Assembly: GCF_000203935.1 (NCBI RefSeq)
Contig: NC_008577.1
Coordinates: 1,922,001-1,986,000 of the forward strand
DNA: 64,000 bases
DNA from: Shewanella sp. ANA-3
GTDB taxonomy: Bacteria; Pseudomonadota; Gammaproteobacteria; Enterobacterales; Shewanellaceae
Direction: 5' to 3'
Part shown: one piece after another, positions 63,098 through 64,000 of the stretch
Position numbering within the stretch: the first letter of the stretch is position 1
Layout of the letters: the number at the start of each line of letters is the position of its first letter
Program-made: the position numbers and the translations under genes
The notes under the pieces: generated by a model
Seen by the model: only the letters and a program-made list of their open reading frames with translations
Database searches by the model: none
What the model was told of the DNA's origin: nothing

Positions 63098-64000
63098 ATG
63101 AAAACAAAAATTGCACTAGCGGTGTCTATGGCATTGCTGTCGGCTGCGGCAAATGCGCAAACCGTATTATCGCCAACTGGTGAAACGTTACAGTTAGATA
63201 TTCCAGCGGAATTATCAAATGATTCGACCCGAGGTCAATTAACTGCGGTTAACAACCAAGATGTAAAATTTATTCCTGAGCCAGATTTAGCCGAGGGAGA
63301 ATATACCTATATCGTGAGATTACGTGACAGCGCGGTCGCGAATTATCAGGGGGATATTCCAGGCTTTAAGGCCACCAGCCCACAACATGTACAGCCGACC
63401 TCGCAGGCAAAAAGCACAGGTAAGACAGGTAATGTCAAACTTAATGCCGCCGCACCTGAAGTCAAAAATTACGTCAGTTTCCTCAAGGTCAAGCAAGAGC
63501 GCTTTTTAACAAGTGCCAGCGCGGCCATTGGTAGCCGTCTTGAGCCGCTGACCACTTACCAATACGCCATCAACGGTGTTGCCGTGCGTATGACTCAGGC
63601 GCAAGCCATCAAACTGGCCGAATTACCTGAAGTGGTTTATATCGAGCGCGAGAAAGTCGAACAGCTTGAAACCGATGTGAGTCAGGCATTGATCGGCTCC
63701 CCAAAGGTGTGGGACGGTAGTGCAACCGGCACTAAAGCTATGGGGGAAGGCGTGATTGTGGCGATTATCGACTCAGGGATTAACTCTGATCACGCTTCTT
63801 TCGCCGATGTCGGTGAAGATGGTTACGATCACACCAACCCCTTAGGCCAAGGGATTTATGTTGGTGACTGTAAAACCGATTTTGCCAGCATGTGTAATGA
63901 CAAGCTGATTGGTGTGCGCAGCTACCCTGAAATCACCGATGTCTATGATGATGAAAAGGTTTTCGGCGCGACGCCGCCCGCTAAAAACGGCGAAGATTAC
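63098..64000 (+). CDS. Subtilase-family (S8) serine protease, N-terminal part, cut by window edge
   Basis: The visible 301 residues start with a signal peptide (MKTKIALAVSMALLSAAANA, cleaved before Q), then an I9-type propeptide (about 100-190, YQYAINGVAVRMTQAQAIKL and ELPEVVYIERE) and the beginning of the S8 catalytic domain with Asp225 in AIIDSGINSDHASF. The His and Ser lie beyond the window. The GAAGGAAGCGAAC leader provides a ribosome-binding site. Long secreted subtilases of this type are common in Shewanella and other marine gammaproteobacteria. In contrast to the 51404 protease it carries its own propeptide. Confidence 0.9.
   Translation, partial: MKTKIALAVSMALLSAAANAQTVLSPTGETLQLDIPAELSNDSTRGQLTAVNNQDVKFIPEPDLAEGEYTYIVRLRDSAVANYQGDIPGFKATSPQHVQPTSQAKSTGKTGNVKLNAAAPEVKNYVSFLKVKQERFLTSASAAIGSRLEPLTTYQYAINGVAVRMTQAQAIKLAELPEVVYIEREKVEQLETDVSQALIGSPKVWDGSATGTKAMGEGVIVAIIDSGINSDHASFADVGEDGYDHTNPLGQGIYVGDCKTDFASMCNDKLIGVRSYPEITDVYDDEKVFGATPPAKNGEDY

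Overview
The window is chromosomal DNA of a gammaproteobacterium, almost certainly Shewanella of the S. oneidensis / MR-4 / ANA-3 group. The basis is protein sequences recognised as Shewanella-type (DsbB, NhaB, FadR, Hda, Gnd), a complete leucine/isovalerate catabolic cluster with a MerR-type LiuR regulator, and gene neighbourhoods that parallel the E. coli orders ycgB-fadR-nhaB-dsbB, uraA-hda-yfgD-bepA-perM, bcp-gcvR/dapA-bamC and tesB/ybaY. I saw no tRNA, rRNA, CRISPR array, prophage or classical defence island.

Layout. 1-9 kb: N-terminus of an unidentified membrane protein, then dsbB, nhaB, fadR (with a candidate FadR operator), the prkA-yeaH-spoVR stress cluster and sodB. 9.5-13.4 kb: monothiol glutaredoxin grxD, uracil permease uraA, a DUF2066 protein and the DnaA-inactivation factor hda. 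13.4-14.7 kb: one intact IS3-family element with inverted repeats, a 3-bp target duplication and a canonical A6G frameshift site. 14.8-21.1 kb: a large lipoprotein with a zinc-protease HExxH motif, DUF2069, arsC/yfgD-like, bepA, a TusA-like protein and perM. 21.2-26.3 kb: divergent argP/argO, bcp, gcvR, dapA and bamC. 26.6-30.8 kb: an RND efflux pump (adaptor plus permease) behind a CpxR-like box. 30.9-35.1 kb: accessory genes (PaiA/PaiB-like pair, TauE exporter, DJ-1 protein, two orphans). 35.5-44.4 kb: the liuR-liuABCDE-scoAB cluster converting isovaleryl-CoA to acetoacetate and acetyl-CoA. 44.6-50.9 kb: an L,D-transpeptidase, prpE, a guanidine-II (mini-ykkC) riboswitch with its gdx/sugE guanidinium exporter, and gnd.

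51-64 kb: a secreted kexin-like serine protease lipoprotein followed 10 bp later by a small secreted propeptide-like protein, probably its external chaperone; three orphan genes with small tandem repeats; a LysR / DoxX-like / extradiol dioxygenase (ygiD-like) divergent set; menA; a short-chain dehydrogenase that has lost its catalytic Ser and Tyr; tesB and ybaY; and the N-terminal part of a second subtilase cut by the window edge.

The observations most worth following up are the split protease/chaperone pair, the guanidine-II riboswitch, the catalytically altered SDR, the HExxH lipoprotein, and several unexplained repeats or structured intergenic segments. All identifications rest on recognition of sequence and motifs. 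No database search was run.
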